From: Aphanomyces cochlioides | Taxonomy: Eukaryota > Oomycota > Saprolegniomycetes > Saprolegniales > Verrucalvaceae | NCBI GenBank assembly: GCA_019828595.1 | Contig: JAHQRK010000002.1 | Span: 2,232,001 to 2,296,000, forward strand | Direction: 5' to 3' | Length of the DNA: 64,000 bases | In this document: positions 50,926-62,967 of the stretch, one piece after another | How the letters are laid out: the number at the start of each line of letters is the position of its first letter | Numbering within the stretch: the first letter of the stretch is position 1 | Program-made: the position numbers and the translations under genes | The notes under the pieces: generated by a model | Seen by the model: only the letters and a program-made list of their open reading frames with translations | What the model was told of the DNA's origin: nothing | Database searches by the model: none

Positions 50926-52352
50926 TTATTCCAGCATCCAAGCCATGCGCTTGAAGGTGTCGTCGACATTGCCGTCATAGTTGGTCAGGAGAATATTCAT
51001 CGAGTTGGCAAAATCAGCAATGATCGTTTTCAGTGACTGCAATGCCGAATCGGTAACGTTTCCCACTCGATAGAAGCGCGACATGACGGGATGGCCGTCC
51101 ATCAAATCCGTTCCAACTGGGCTGTGGACCATTGACAGTGTGCACTTTCGAAAAAATTTTAAACGACATTTCTTGTGCTCTTCGACCATTTCACAAACAA
51201 TCCTGCATCAAATGCATGAGCATTTCGTAAAAATCGAAAGATACCATGCGCTTTTATTCATGACAAGAGTTCCCTCGGTGAATGGATGCAGTTCGTCTTC
51301 GAGGATAGTTCTAAGTACCATGAGTTAAAACAAGTCGATGGGCATGGTCGTACCGGATGGCAATCACATCACGCGTCGGCTCTGTAAATCGCTTAAACAA
51401 AACATTCGCTTGGTTGGCCAAGTCGTTCCAGTGCTTTTCCAGTCGCATGTAGACGGAATTGTAATGTCTTCTCAAGAACCTACGCAATTTTGATGAATAA
51501 ATGAGCTCGATGGCATTGTGTACCTTGTATGACATGTTCTTCCTCTTGGAGCCAAAACTATTGTGGCAGAGCACCCAGGCGAAATCTGACACAACATTGT
51601 AGTCATAGTCAAGCGTGACGCAGTAAGCAGTGTGCAGCACAAGGTCAGCCGTGGATTTGGCCAGACGTGGTGAGTAGGCTTCAAGGGCATCAACGCATTC
51701 CTGGAGGCCGCTCTCGATCATGGCAATATCGGTAAGTTTGTACTGCTGGTGGAAGATTTCCTCCATGGCTTGTCGACGAAGCGCAGGATCTTTGACGAGC
51801 TTGTGCAAGCGCCATTGCTCGCTTTGAGAGTAGGCAATACGGTCAGCTTGGGCCGATTGGCCATGAGCGTTTGCAAGGCTTTGCCAAATTGAATCTGCTC
51901 TTCGAGCGCATGTTTGAGCTTTTCATTCTCATTCAAGGCAGCTTGTTTAGCAAGACATGATTGGCTTTCTTTTTCCAAGGTGTCTCGTTCGCCCCTTCGA
52001 CATCTCGGATCTGTTGGAGCACGTTCAAATGCTGCTGCAATTCTTGGACTTTAGAGCGAAGGTATTCAATCTCTTCGCGTTGACGTTTTCGACTCTGGTT
52101 GTGCTTCTTGACAGGCTTTTTCACTTCATCTCCTGACGATTGAGTCTCGAGTGGGGACGAGACAGTGCTGTCGTCCGCCGTCGAGTCTGGTGCACTGGAA
52201 GCACCGCCACTTGTTAGATTGCTGTCGCTGGTGGTGCTGTTCAGTGAGGCATCAAATTCTTCAAAGTCCTCCACGACAATCCCATCAATGGTACTTGTGA
52301 GGACTTCCTCCTCGGGCATCATGTCGAGTGCATCGACCAATAGTTGGTCCAT
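50926..52352 (-). pseudogene. bZIP/M96-type copy G, three frame lesions
   Basis: MDQLLVDALDMMPEEE start, basic region HNQSRKRQREEIEYLR and zipper are intact. A shift after KKKANH near 51955 brings a stop in the first frame. A second shift occurs at LPTL before QSEQW near 51833. Exon 2 (51354-51479) is 126 nt instead of 128, so two bases are lost near its start. Exons 3 (51245-51310, 66 nt) and 4 (50926-51202) are normal. Convergent with copy F. Confidence 0.8.
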
Positions 52353-52596
52353 ATTGTGCTGAATGATTCGCATAAAATGATACAGGTCGTCCTATGTCAT
52401 TTCTGCTTGGAACAGTCTATTTTTGGATTCACTCGACGTTTTGTCGTCAATTCTACATGGAAAGATTTTTCATATCAAACTAAGACTTGCTTTTCTCTAG
52501 TCATTGATGTTAGTGCTTTTTCCTCCACCATGATGCAACCTCCAGATTACTCAACTGGAATGATCTTCGCAAAAGTTCTTAAGGCCAAATTATTAA

Positions 52597-53056
52597 GGGT
52601 GCGTTTGGTTGCACTTTTTTTCAGTGTTTTGGGTGAAATTCCACTGGAATCAGCCATTCACTGAAATAAAAACAAGTTTTGCGTTTGGTTGGGTGAAACG
52701 TGTTTTGAGAAAAGCACTGTTTTGACCTGGCAAAACGTGTTTTCAAAAAAGAGGTCCAGAGGTATTTTTGAGTTAGGGAGAGGGTTGTTTTACAGGTTGG
52801 GTCAGACCAGTCAATGCCTTCATCCTTTTCGATAAGTGACAATCGAGTTAATAGCAGTGGTCTCAGACCATTGACTCATAAACCTCTTCACAAAACAATT
52901 GTGAAGGCGTGTCCTCTAATCGTTTGTCGAGCTCATTTGTCGAGCACGCTGACGCGGCCACAATCCGATGTCATTGCTTCACGATGAATGCTTTGTACAT
53001 AAAGCTTTTCATTGGCAGAAAAATGTCGTGTTCGGTTGTCAACCAAACGCGTTGAC
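52597..53056. mobile_element. Possible TTA-flanked MITE
   Basis: Starts TTAAGGGTGCGTTTGGTTG and ends CAACCAAACGCGTTGACTTAA, so the termini are imperfect inverted repeats next to TTA/TAA. The start resembles the GGGTGCGTCTGGC terminus of the MITEs at 36712 and 61205. The right boundary is uncertain; a second GCGTTTGGTTG copy at 52681 may mark an internal end. Confidence 0.5.
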
Positions 53057-53277
53057 TTAACACTGTATTTGACAAATCCAAAATCCAATTTTGTCACACA
53101 CAGGATTCTGGCTTCAAGTGAAACACTACCGGAGACCATATTTTCGCCCTGGCCTTTTGGATGGCAAAGGTTGTGCAGATTTCATGCTGATTGTAGAGGC
53201 CGTCTTGGGCACTGATTTGAGCCGAACAAACAAATGGCCATGATGGAAGAATTCAACAATACTCAAATTGACCGCAC

Positions 53278-54703
53278 TTACTCGATTCTAGCCCTCACAC
53301 GGAAAAAAGAGTCGCTTGCATTGCCAGAGTATTCACTCAGAAGCATTTTCATAGATGCGGTGAAGGCTTTGAGATTCGTCTTGAGGGATTCTAAGGCATA
53401 ATCCGACAATGCTCCCACAGGTTGACAGTCGTAGGTTGCTGAGCTCTTCGACTGGACCATGGGAAGCATGCATTTGTGAAAGTGACTTATTCGACAACCT
53501 TTGCCATCATTATTAACCTTGTCCAAAACAAGCCTACAACAAAAGTCAGCAATCAATCCATAGACTAGAATGTGGGCTACCAGAAGCTCTTGTTCATGAC
53601 CAAGCTTCCTTCTTCAAAAGGATACAGCTCGTCTTCAAGAACAGATCTATGGAATTTTGAAAATGCCGAATAAATTGACGTTGTACTGTACCTTCCGATT
53701 ATTACATCACGGGTGGGCTCCCTGGACCGCTTGAACAAATTGTTTGATTGGTATGGAAGGCTATTGAACTTCTTCTTAAAGCTAATATACGCTGCGTCGA
53801 AGTCGAATTTTTCAAGCGTCTAGGTGATCATTAGGTGATTTTATTTGATGAATTAACAACCTTATAGGACATGCCACTCGTTTTTGGCTCCAGACCGCAA
53901 TGCGTCAAGAGCCACACAAGATCCGATACGACATTGAAATCATAGCTCAATGTCACAGTGTATGCACCTTGAAGCATAAGATCGCCAGTATTTTTGGCAA
54001 TTCGTGGGGTGACCAATTCATAGCTGTCGCTTTTGTCCAAAATTCCACTTTCAATCATGGCGACGTCTGTCAGTTGATATTGTTGCTGGTAAATCATATT
54101 CACAGTCTGGTAGCGAAGTGTAGGGTCTTTCACAAGCTTGAAGACTCGCCATTCTTCGCTCTCAAGAGTTGGTAACATCGTTAACTTGGGTCGTTTCTTC
54201 AAGAGCACTTGCAATGCTTTGCCAAACTCAATTTGTTCTTCAAGCTCGTGTTTCAACTTTTCATTTTCATTGAGAGCAATTTGCTTGGCTATACGTGCTT
54301 GGTCAGCTCGTTTTTGCCATGTTGGGGCACTTGTATCTTCTAGTGCTTTGACTTGCTGGACGACTTTCAAATGCTCTTCCAATTCGTTCACTTTGGATCG
54401 AAGGTGTTCTAGCTCTTCACGTTGGCGTTTGCGGGTCACATTGACTTTTTTCTTCTGTCCACTGTCGTCACTACCAATTCCAGTTTCGGTAGGTGCGGGT
54501 GGTGAGTGGACGCTGCTGTCCGAAGACGCAGTGTCCGACAACACTACGGAAGTCGTTGATGCTGACAACACTTTCGCAGCAGACGGACTCGAGTTCGACG
54601 AGTCGAAGAGATCTAAATCATCCATAAACATGACTTCCAAGTCGACTTCCGCCGCCAATGCTTCTTCAAGGGCCATAGTCTCGGTTGCGATGAGGAGATC
54701 CAT
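53278..54703 (-). CDS. bZIP/M96-type protein, copy H
   Basis: Exons 54703-53861, 53819-53692 (128 nt), 53646-53581 (66 nt), 53533-53278: 430 residues, intact. N-terminus MDLLIATETMALEEALAAEVDLEVMF with an acidic LDLF patch, basic region VNVTRKRQREELEHLR, zipper SKVNELEEHLKVVQQ, PTWQKRADQARIAKQ, FGKALQVLLKKRPKLTMLP. The C-terminal domain starts CRISHFHKCMLPMVQ and has a shorter end than copies D-F. Introns are 41-47 nt. Forms a subgroup with copy I. Confidence 0.82.
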
Positions 54704-55121
54704 TCTGTTCTTTCTGTGGCGAATTCGAAAATGGCTTGGAGGAATACAAAATTAGAGCTCCCCTGAATATAAATATTAAAAGATAAAGGTTTGCACCCAT
54801 CGGTGCACCGAATAACAGCACCAGTCAACCATGCAGATTCTTTCGCCATCCAATTTGAGCGTGTGAAGAGTTCCAGTGTCAAGGACATCAATGTACTCAA
54901 AATGAAGTTACAGAGCAAGTTGTGAAATGTCCATATCATCGCATACGGGGGGGGGGGCATTTAGGCTGAATAAATGGCCCCCAGCTGGACAGTCGTCTGA
55001 TACCTTGTTGGAAAATGAAAAAGCATCCAACCTTTCATCCATAGATGAGCAATGCGATGAAAGTGCCGAATGGGATGAATAAAATAACTTCGCGTTAGCT
55101 CGGCTTACACGATTTCAGACC

Positions 55122-56521
55122 TCACCGATAAAAAGGGTCACACGTCTTACTCGAGTATTCGTTCAAGAGAGTTGTGATTGACTCCATGAAGACATGAATG
55201 CTCGTCTTAAGGGATCCTAACGCATAATCTGACAGTGCTCCCACTCGATGTCCGTCATGTGACGATAAAGTTTTCGACTGGACCATAGGGAGCATGCACT
55301 TGTGAAAGTAACTGATGCGACAACCTTTCCCATCGTTGACATTTTCCAACACAAGCCTACAAAATTTAGCAACCTCTCCACAGAACACCAAGACACTTAC
55401 CAAAAGCTCTTGTTCATGATCAAGTTCCATTCTGGAAAAGGATACAACTCATCGTCAAGAATGGACCTGCAAACTTGTCAATGCTTTAAGTTTCATTGAC
55501 CTTGTTACCTGCCAACAATCACATCGCGCGTTGCTTCCCTGTACCGCTTGAGCAAACTGTTCGACTGGTAAGGAAGGCTGTGGATTTTTCGCATGAAGCA
55601 GACGTACGACGCGTCGGAATCAAATTGTTGAAGTGTCTACAGCACAGTAAGTTGAAAAAATTCCAATCGACAACAAACCTTATATGACGTGAATTGCATT
55701 TTCGGGTCAAGGCCACAAAGAGTGAGCAGCCATGCAAATTCTGTCACGATATTGAAATCAAGTGCAGAGCCACAGTGTATGACGCCTGAAGCACGAGATC
55801 TCCAGTCGATTTCATAAATCGTGGAATGACTGATGTGTACCCGTCGAACTTGTCCAACACGCCGCTTTCAATAAGCGCCACACGGTATTTTGGTATAGTT
55901 GTTGAAAGATTTCATTCACAGCGTGGTGGCGAAGTGCTGGGTCCTTGACAAGTTTGAAGACTCGCCACTGTTCATTTTCAAGCGTCGGGAGCATCATCAA
56001 CTTGGGTCGTTTCTTCAGCAGGACTTGCAACACTTTCGCAAACTCAATTTGTTCTTCCAGCTCGTGTTTCAACTTTTCATTCTCATTGAGAGCGATTTGT
56101 TTGGCAATCCGCGCTTGGTCGGCTCGCTTTTGCCATGTGGGCAAATTTGCATTCTCAAGTGTCTTGGCTTGTTGGACAACTTTCAAATGTTCTTCCAGCT
56201 CGTTGACTTTGGATCGGAGGTATTCAATTTCGTCACGCTGACGCTTGCGGCTCACGTTCACTTTTGTTTTCTGTGTGGCGTCGCCACTTCCAATTTCCGC
56301 TTCGACTGGTGCAGGTGGCGGTGAGTGGGCGCTGCAGTCTGAAGTTGATGCGTCCGACAACACTTCAGCCGGCAGGGTTTGAGAGAATACCTTCGTAGCT
56401 GGCGAATTCGTATCAGACGTATCAAACAGCTCCAAATTATCCATAAACATGGCTCCAAATCGATTTCCGCCGCGAGAGCCTCTTCAAGAGGAATCGTTTC
56501 AGCCACACCCAGTCGGTCCAT
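55122..56521 (-). pseudogene. bZIP/M96-type copy I, multiple indels
   Basis: Closest to copy H. A one-base loss after DLE near 56450 moves MFMDNLELF out of the start frame. After QQLYQ near 55885 and again before DFNIV near 55760 the frame is lost, where H has QLTDVAMIES and SYDFNVV. The 3' exons with GT-AG introns are still recognisable (YPFPEWNLIMNKSFW; CRISYFHKCMLPMVQ) and end in TGA/TAA near 55122. Confidence 0.78.
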
Positions 56522-57296
56522 CATGCAGTCGTCGAACCAATTTTGGAAATGGTGCTGGACGTTCTCGCGATCAGTACTGTACCGTGTACTACTCTGGTCT
56601 ATAATATCAGCAACATTTGGGGTATAATTGGTGGATTAAGGCTGTTTCTACAGTAAAATCGATGCTCATTGGTTTATAAAACAGAGCAGAAAAAGAGCTT
56701 TGATTGGACACTTTTTGATCTTCAAACGGAGTTCTGGTTGTGAAATGACAGAAGTGTAAAAATTCCAAAATTGGAGTTCTGACTGGTCAAATATTTTAAA
56801 ATATAGAGGTTATCGAAGGCACATGGTCATCAAATAACTGCAAAATTTTACGCGCCTCTTGCTCCAGTCCTCATGTTTAAAAATTGCGACTTGGACGTTG
56901 ATATCCCTTGACATGTCCAAGGACGACGCACGCGTGAGTTGCAACTGAAGGTCTCACTGGAGTCAGTACTTGTACAATTTTGGACGGTCAAAATTGTGAT
57001 GCTCTATTGTATTAATTTTAACTGTTCATGAATTTTTAGTTTGTGTGTGCGGTCAGCGACGCTCTCGTCATAGAACGTCGAGCTCTACCATGCTTGCAAA
57101 TGCCCTCTTCTATGCCTTTGGTTCTCTTGGTAGAAGATTTAGACTCTCTACGTCTTAACATGAGACGGATTTAGTTACAAGCCGTCGCCCCGGTATTCCA
57201 CCTCAATTATTAGGCGACCAGAAGTATGGAGTACAAGTACAGGCATGAAGGCTTTTAGAAGGTACATCGCGAAAGAGTTTCCTGCTGCACGATCAC
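56522..57296. other. Intergenic, no gene seen
   Basis: Contains a minus-strand CCTCTATATTTT motif near 56809-56819, about 290 bp upstream of copy I, farther than in copies A, D and E. Confidence 0.4.
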
Positions 57297-58720
57297 TTAA
57301 GCGCGGCGCACGAGTTTGAATGTGTCTTTGACGTTGCCATTGTAAGCGGCCATGAGGTTGTTAATCGCGTTGGAGAAGTCCAACACGGTGGTTTGCAGGG
57401 CAAACATAACAGAGTCCGTGACACTGCCCACGCGATCTAAGTGTTGCAATGCATCTTGGTTGACTTGTACTCGTGTTCCATAGCTCGATTGAACCATCGG
57501 AAGTGTGCACTTTTGAAAGAGCTTAATGCGACATGCTTTGCCGTCGTCGACTTTTTCCAACACGATCCTAACGAAGCAAACTCAGTTCATAGTGCCAAAG
57601 CAGCCTCTGTACCATGCGCTCTTATTCATAATGAGCGCGTCAGGTCGAAATGGATTCAGTTCGTCTTCAAGCACAGTCCTACAACAATTTGAGCTCCTTG
57701 AAGACGCTAGTATAGCCATCGCACCGGCAAACAATCACATCTCGATGTGGTTCACGGAAGCGCTTGTACAAACAATTGGCTTGGTCACCAAGACCGCTCC
57801 AGAATCGCTCATAGCGGACATACGACGTATAATCGTCGAATCGCTCGAGTGTCTAGCGCCGAAGTTACCAAATGCTGGAGGTGCTGATGCCTTACCTGGT
57901 GCTTCAAGGCAGCACAAATACCTTCTTGGAAGACCAACCATGCCAAATCAGAAACGACATTGAAATCGAATTGCTTTGTCGTGCAAAACGAGACGGAGAT
58001 GACAAGATCTGCCGATGTTTTGGCCAGTCGTGGAGTATACGCTTCATATTCGTCCACCCGGTCAGCAAGGCCAGCTTCGACCATGGCGCCATCAGTCATT
58101 TGATGAAGCAAAAGCAAGATTTCATTGACAGCATCGAGGCGCAAGACGGGATCTTTGACCAGCTTGAACACGCGCCATTGTTCGCTTTCGACGGACGGAA
58201 GTGTGGTCAACTTAGGTTTCTTCTTCATGAGAAGTTCGAGCGCTTTACCAAATTCAATGTACTCTTCCAATTCACGCTTGAGCCTGTTGTTTTCATGCAT
58301 GGCGTTTTGCTTGGCAATGCGCATTTCATTGGCCATTTTCTGCCACGGCGTTTCGTACAAGACGTCTGTGTCTTTGACTTGTTGGAGATTTGCCAAATGT
58401 TGCTCCAACTCGACGACTTTTGAACGGAGGTACTCAATCTCCTCTCGCTGTCGCTTGCGACTGTGGTTGACGGTCTTTGGTCGCGCCTTATCCTCCGCAG
58501 TTTCATGATCCGACGAACTCTGGGCACCGTCTGACCCCGATGTCAAGTCCACGGCAACGGGGCTCTCCGGTGCCGACAACACTTTTGCAGCTTGCGCATT
58601 AGCTTGAGAAGGCGCAAATAAGTTGAAATCGTCCAAATTCAGCGCGTCTACGTCTTCATTCGAAGCTAGAACTTCATCCAGCGCGATCGTGTCCATTGCA
58701 TCAAACAGAAGATGCTCCAT
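57297..58720 (-). CDS. bZIP/M96-type protein, copy J
   Basis: Exons 58720-57896, 57852-57725 (128 nt), 57678-57613 (66 nt), 57567-57297: 429 residues, no lesion seen. MEHLLFDAMDTIALDEVLA start (the open frame upstream to 58927 is leader), acidic LNLDDFNLF patch, basic region VNHSRKRQREEIEYLR, zipper SKVVELEQHLANLQQ, ETPWQKMANEMRIAKQ, FGKALELLMKKKPKLTTLP, DPVLRLDAVNEI, and RVGSVTDSVMFALQTTV in the C-terminal domain. Introns are 43-46 nt. Confidence 0.82.
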
Positions 58721-59670
58721 CTTGGTGAGAAAAAACTGGGCGACGCAGAACCGTCTGTAAGGCGACGCAGTACCGTCTGTAATAGAGAAACCTTTTCGAC
58801 AAAAAATACAAATTTGTATCAAAAAATTGCAAATATCTATCACAATTTGTATCAAATACAGAAATGATACAATTGTACTTAAAGTGATATTTTGTTCCTC
58901 TGTCGCTGGACGTGCTGGATTTTGCATGCGCGGTTGTCATATTGTTTTTGTCTTGTTTTAAGTATTGGCAATAGTTTAATTAAGTATAAATTTTACTTCA
59001 ACTTTTTGGCTAAAAGTACAACATTTAATTTAATCTTGACTAATGTATGAGTGATGTTGATGCATTTCGGGAAGAACGAGACTCAACAGCACGTTTCGAA
59101 ATCCCATCGATGTCTTGGCGGTATATGAGCGCTTGATTGGCACTCTGCAAAGGTAGTTTATATGATTGTCTTGTGTAGTGGACGCCATAGTGGTCTACGA
59201 CTGCACACCGGAACTTTTTTCATGATTACAGTACAGTAGTCTGTGTTTAAGGAGTTGTTTCTCTTAATTGAATTTGATTCAGAGTCCAATCAAAGAGCAC
59301 GGTTATTACTTCTTAATAAACCAATCAGGAACCCAAAATACCCAGAAATCAAAGAAATTTTGCCAATGGAAAAACTATGTGGACCACAGTAGTATTAATA
59401 GTAATGGACAATGGATTGCAGAATAGTTGACCTCAAGACGCTGGCAATTAATGACAGGAATTGCATTACATGCCCAGAGTCCCATTGACACCTGGGTGAA
59501 GTAAAAACGATCCTGCAGGCTCATAGCTATGAATTGCAGAGAAGCCTCATCGACGACGGCTACGCAATTGAAACTAAGGTATTGCCATGCCACCGATATT
59601 AGTCTTGGAATCGCGTAGAGAATAAAAACATTGATAGACAATTCATACAAGGGAATGGCGTGGACACCGT
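58721..59670. other. Intergenic, no supported gene
   Basis: Includes a repeated GACGCAGWACCGTCTGTAA leader near 58742-58779 and AT-rich sequence. A 91-codon minus frame at 59375-59650 is not recognisable. Confidence 0.4.
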
Positions 59671-61112
59671 CTAAGATTCTTGGTCCATCATGGCAATTAC
59701 TTTCTTGAAAGTTTCGTCAATGTTGCCGTTGTAGTTGGACAAGAGAGCAGTAACTGCGCCGTTAAACTCTGTCACCATTGTCTTGAGTGAATGCATAACA
59801 CTATCGCTGACGGTTCCAACTCGGTAATATTCGAACCACGCATCGCTGTCAAGATGTGATTGTGTGTCAGGACTGGATTGAATCATCGGCAGCGTGCTCT
59901 TTTGGAAAAACTTCATCCGACATGCTTTGCCATTGTCGAGCTTTTCGAGGACCACCCTACAACGACGCCATGAGCTGGAAAAGCAGTCGTTGGTTCTCAA
60001 CCATGAACTCTTGTTCATCACTAATACACCTTCTGGGAATGGATTGAGTTCATCTTCCAGTACAGTTCTATCCAGGCAAATTTGAAATCAGCTACATCAC
60101 GGGGTCTCATCTCACCGGCAGACAATCACATCTCGTGTAGGCTCCATGATGCGCTTGTACAGGACATTTGCTTGACTTGGGGCTGCGTTCCATCGCTTCA
60201 TATATTGAACATAAGTTGTATTGCAGTCGACTTTTTCAAGCACCTAGGCATAATGCTTAGCAAGCCGCATGGAGCAGCTGAACTCACATTGAACTTGACG
60301 TCTTTTGTTCCAAAACCACCGCAAAACAGCTTCCAAATCATCTCAGAGACGACGTTGAAATCAAAGTGCTTCGTCGAGCAAAACGAAACGCTCAATACAA
60401 GATCAGAGCTTGTTTTCGTTAGGCGCGGAGTATAGGACTCAAAGTTGTCGACCTTGTCATTCAGGCCACTTTCCACCATAGCAGCCTCAGTCAGTTGGTA
60501 CATCAACTGAGGGATTTCATTCATGGCGCGGTGGCGGAGAGTTTGATCTTTGACAAGTTTGAATACACGCCATTGATCGCTTTCGAGTGTCGGAAGCACA
60601 GTCAGCTTGGGTCGTTTCTTCATGACGGCTTGCAATGCTTTACCAAATTGAATATGCTCTTCCAGTTCATGCTTGAGTCTCTCGTTTTCATGTAATGCAT
60701 TCTGCTTTGCCACTCGCATTCTGTTGGCTGTTTCTTGCCAAGGAGATTCGTCGCCTATGTCAAGTCCGCGTACTTCTTTGAGAATTTTCAAGTGCTGCTC
60801 CAATTCTTCCACTTTGGATCGAAGATATTCAATCTCTTCACGCTGTCGCTTTCGACTTGTATTGATTTGCTTTCGCGGCGCACTTTCGACCAAAGTTGTC
60901 GGCCTTTCATGGTCCGACGGACTCTGGGCTCCGTCCGATGACGTTGTGTCAACAGTTTGTGGACTTTCCGGAGCAGACAAGACTTTAGCCGCATGGGAGC
61001 TCACAGACGGGTCAAATACATCAAAGTCATCCATTTCCATCACGTCTACATTCAATTCCAGCGCCTCCTCAAGCGGAATCGTGTCCAACGCGTCGATCAG
61101 CAGCCGCTCCAT
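59671..61112 (-). CDS. bZIP/M96-type protein, copy K
   Basis: Exons 61112-60288, 60243-60116 (128 nt), 60067-60002 (66 nt), 59956-59671: 434 residues, intact. MERLLIDALDTIPLEEALEL, acidic MDDFDVFDP patch, Ser-rich linker with LSAPESP (shared with copy J), basic region INTSRKRQREEIEYLR, zipper SKVEELEQHLKILKEV, ESPWQETANRMRVAKQ, FGKALQAVMKKRPKLTVLP. Exon 4 has CRMKFFQKSTLPMIQ and RVGTVSDSVMHSLKTMV. J and K are the closest intact pair. A TATA-like TATAAATTTATA lies about 75-90 bp upstream. Confidence 0.82.
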
Positions 61113-61204
61113 GCTTGAAACCTGTCTAAAAATGTACTGTAGTTCAGCCACAACCTGTATAATTGAATACACCAAAATATTCGCGATATAAATTTATACA
61201 GTAA

Positions 61205-62247
61205 GGGTGCGTCTGGCAAAATTTCAAAATCAATACTACACCTTTTTCAGTTAATTCCAGAAAAATCTGGTATAATTCGCCGAATTATCTTTCGATTCAT
61301 CTTGTGCTCGATATATTTCGTCAACGCCCATTCAATTTCGTTTGGAGGTTTAATTTATCCATTATAATTCGTAAACGCCCATTATATTTCGCCTCGCGGG
61401 TAGTATATTTCGAGTTGCTCTCAAAATGTTTCATCATGCTTTCATTATATTTTGAACAAGCTCAAGAAGCGTAGAGTATTACAGCAGAATTACTGTATGA
61501 TGAATGCACCTTGTCAAAACATCGGCTTGGGATTGGTTTGTTATTTCAGCTCTGCTTTGGGCAGATGAGAGCATTTAAACCACAACACACGCATCATGAA
61601 AATACAACATCTCATTCAATTGACTGATGGAAAAATGCTACAAACTTGATGATACATTTGAAGGGAGATCGCGATTACAGGGGTGTGAGGTGGTGATGGT
61701 TCTTGCTCCATTCTTTGCGCAAATTGAAAAGTGCGCAAGAACACTCCAAAGATTTTAAAGTGCAATACTTCAACAGCTTGTTCAAAATATAATGAAAGCA
61801 TGATGAAACATTTTGAGAGCAACTCGAAATATACTACCCGCGAGGCGAAATATAATGGGCGTTTACGAATTATAATGGATAAATTAAACCTCCAAACGAA
61901 ATTGAATGGGCGTTGACGAAATATATCGAGCACAAGATGAATCGAAAGATAATACGGCGAATTATACCAGATTTTTTCTGGAATTAACTGAAAAAAGTGT
62001 AGTATGCCATTTTGAGCTAAATTGGGATCAACGATTTATGGCATATTCAAAATAGAGGTAAAACCTCCATCTCGTAAAATGGCATTTTGGGAGGCTGCAG
62101 TGTGTATATCCCAACCAAAAATATTGGATTTGGTGCAAAACTCTTTGAGATAGACAAGTTCATATTTTGACCTAAATTATTGAATTTGGCCTCAAAATGG
62201 CATTTTGGACCTATTTATTGTAATATTTTCGGTTGCCAGACGTGCCC
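61205..62247. mobile_element. MITE with 3-bp TAA target duplication, host of a nested element
   Basis: Termini GGGTGCGTCTGGCAA and TTGCCAGACGTGCCC are inverted repeats; TAA flanks both ends (61202-61204, 62248-62250). Without the nested insert the element is about 274 bp and matches the copy at 36712-36986. TSD and termini suggest PIF/Harbinger ancestry (inference). Confidence 0.8.
61236..62002. mobile_element. Fold-back MITE with TA target duplication, nested
   Basis: 767 bp beginning CTACACCTTTTTCAG and ending CTGAAAAAAGTGTAG, flanked by TA on both sides (61234-61235, 62003-62004). Arms 61236-61462 and 61775-62002 are about 228-bp inverted repeats around a 312-bp centre with no transposase. 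TA targets suggest Tc1/mariner mobilisation (inference). The MITE copy at 36712 shows the uninterrupted site. Confidence 0.82.
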
Positions 62248-62250
62248 TAA

Positions 62251-62967
62251 TCCTCTGTCGAATTCGATTCAGTTCCAAGAATTCCCAAGTCATCTACACT
62301 TCGACCTGCGCCATCGCTCGGTACATATGTGGCAGTAAATGTCGGGTTTTGTGGATACTTGTGCGCGGGGCAAACGGACGATCAGCGTTCTGGCGGCACG
62401 GTTGGAGAGACAGCGGCACCAGAGCGGTACAACCGTGCGTGAGTTTTAAGGGTAAAACGATTGTCATCAAAGGTTCTTAAAGTGTCCTACATATACAGAA
62501 AAGTATAGCTATAGGGGATAAAGATAGACTCGAGTGGCAGCGGTGATCCACGACAAACCACACAAGAATGCGCATGCCTCCATCGTAGACAGCGATTCAC
62601 ACACACTACGGGGTCGTCCACACACCTACACAACTTGATTTTCTTGAAGTGCAACCATTAATACAATGTAGTAATTGGTGAAATTGGCAAAGGCTCTTGT
62701 GATCCGTTCGAACCACCGAAGATCCGTGAACGGATCTTCAGCGACGGATCGGATCGAGGATTATCGAGGCATCATCCGTTGTCCTTCCACGGATCCGACG
62801 GAACGGATCCGGGCGAAATACACAAATGACACACATTTCGCCACATCCCCTCGGACTAAATGTCGAAGCTCCCGATTCGACCCTGTCGGATAGCCAGTTT
62901 TTTTTTCGGATATTCGCCAACTGACTGTTCGCGGCATTCTGAGTTTCCCAAAACAACGTCAGAAAAC
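62251..62967. other. Non-coding stretch with clustered CGGATC words
   Basis: Between 62690 and 62830 the words GGATC and GATCCG recur many times in both orientations, also within the downstream ORF, unlike the rest of the window. It could be the promoter/LTR edge of a repeat running off the window. Confidence 0.4.

Noticed and set aside
54945..54960. G10 homopolymer
   Set aside because: Simple low-complexity tract between genes H and I with no associated structure; possible sequencing artefact.
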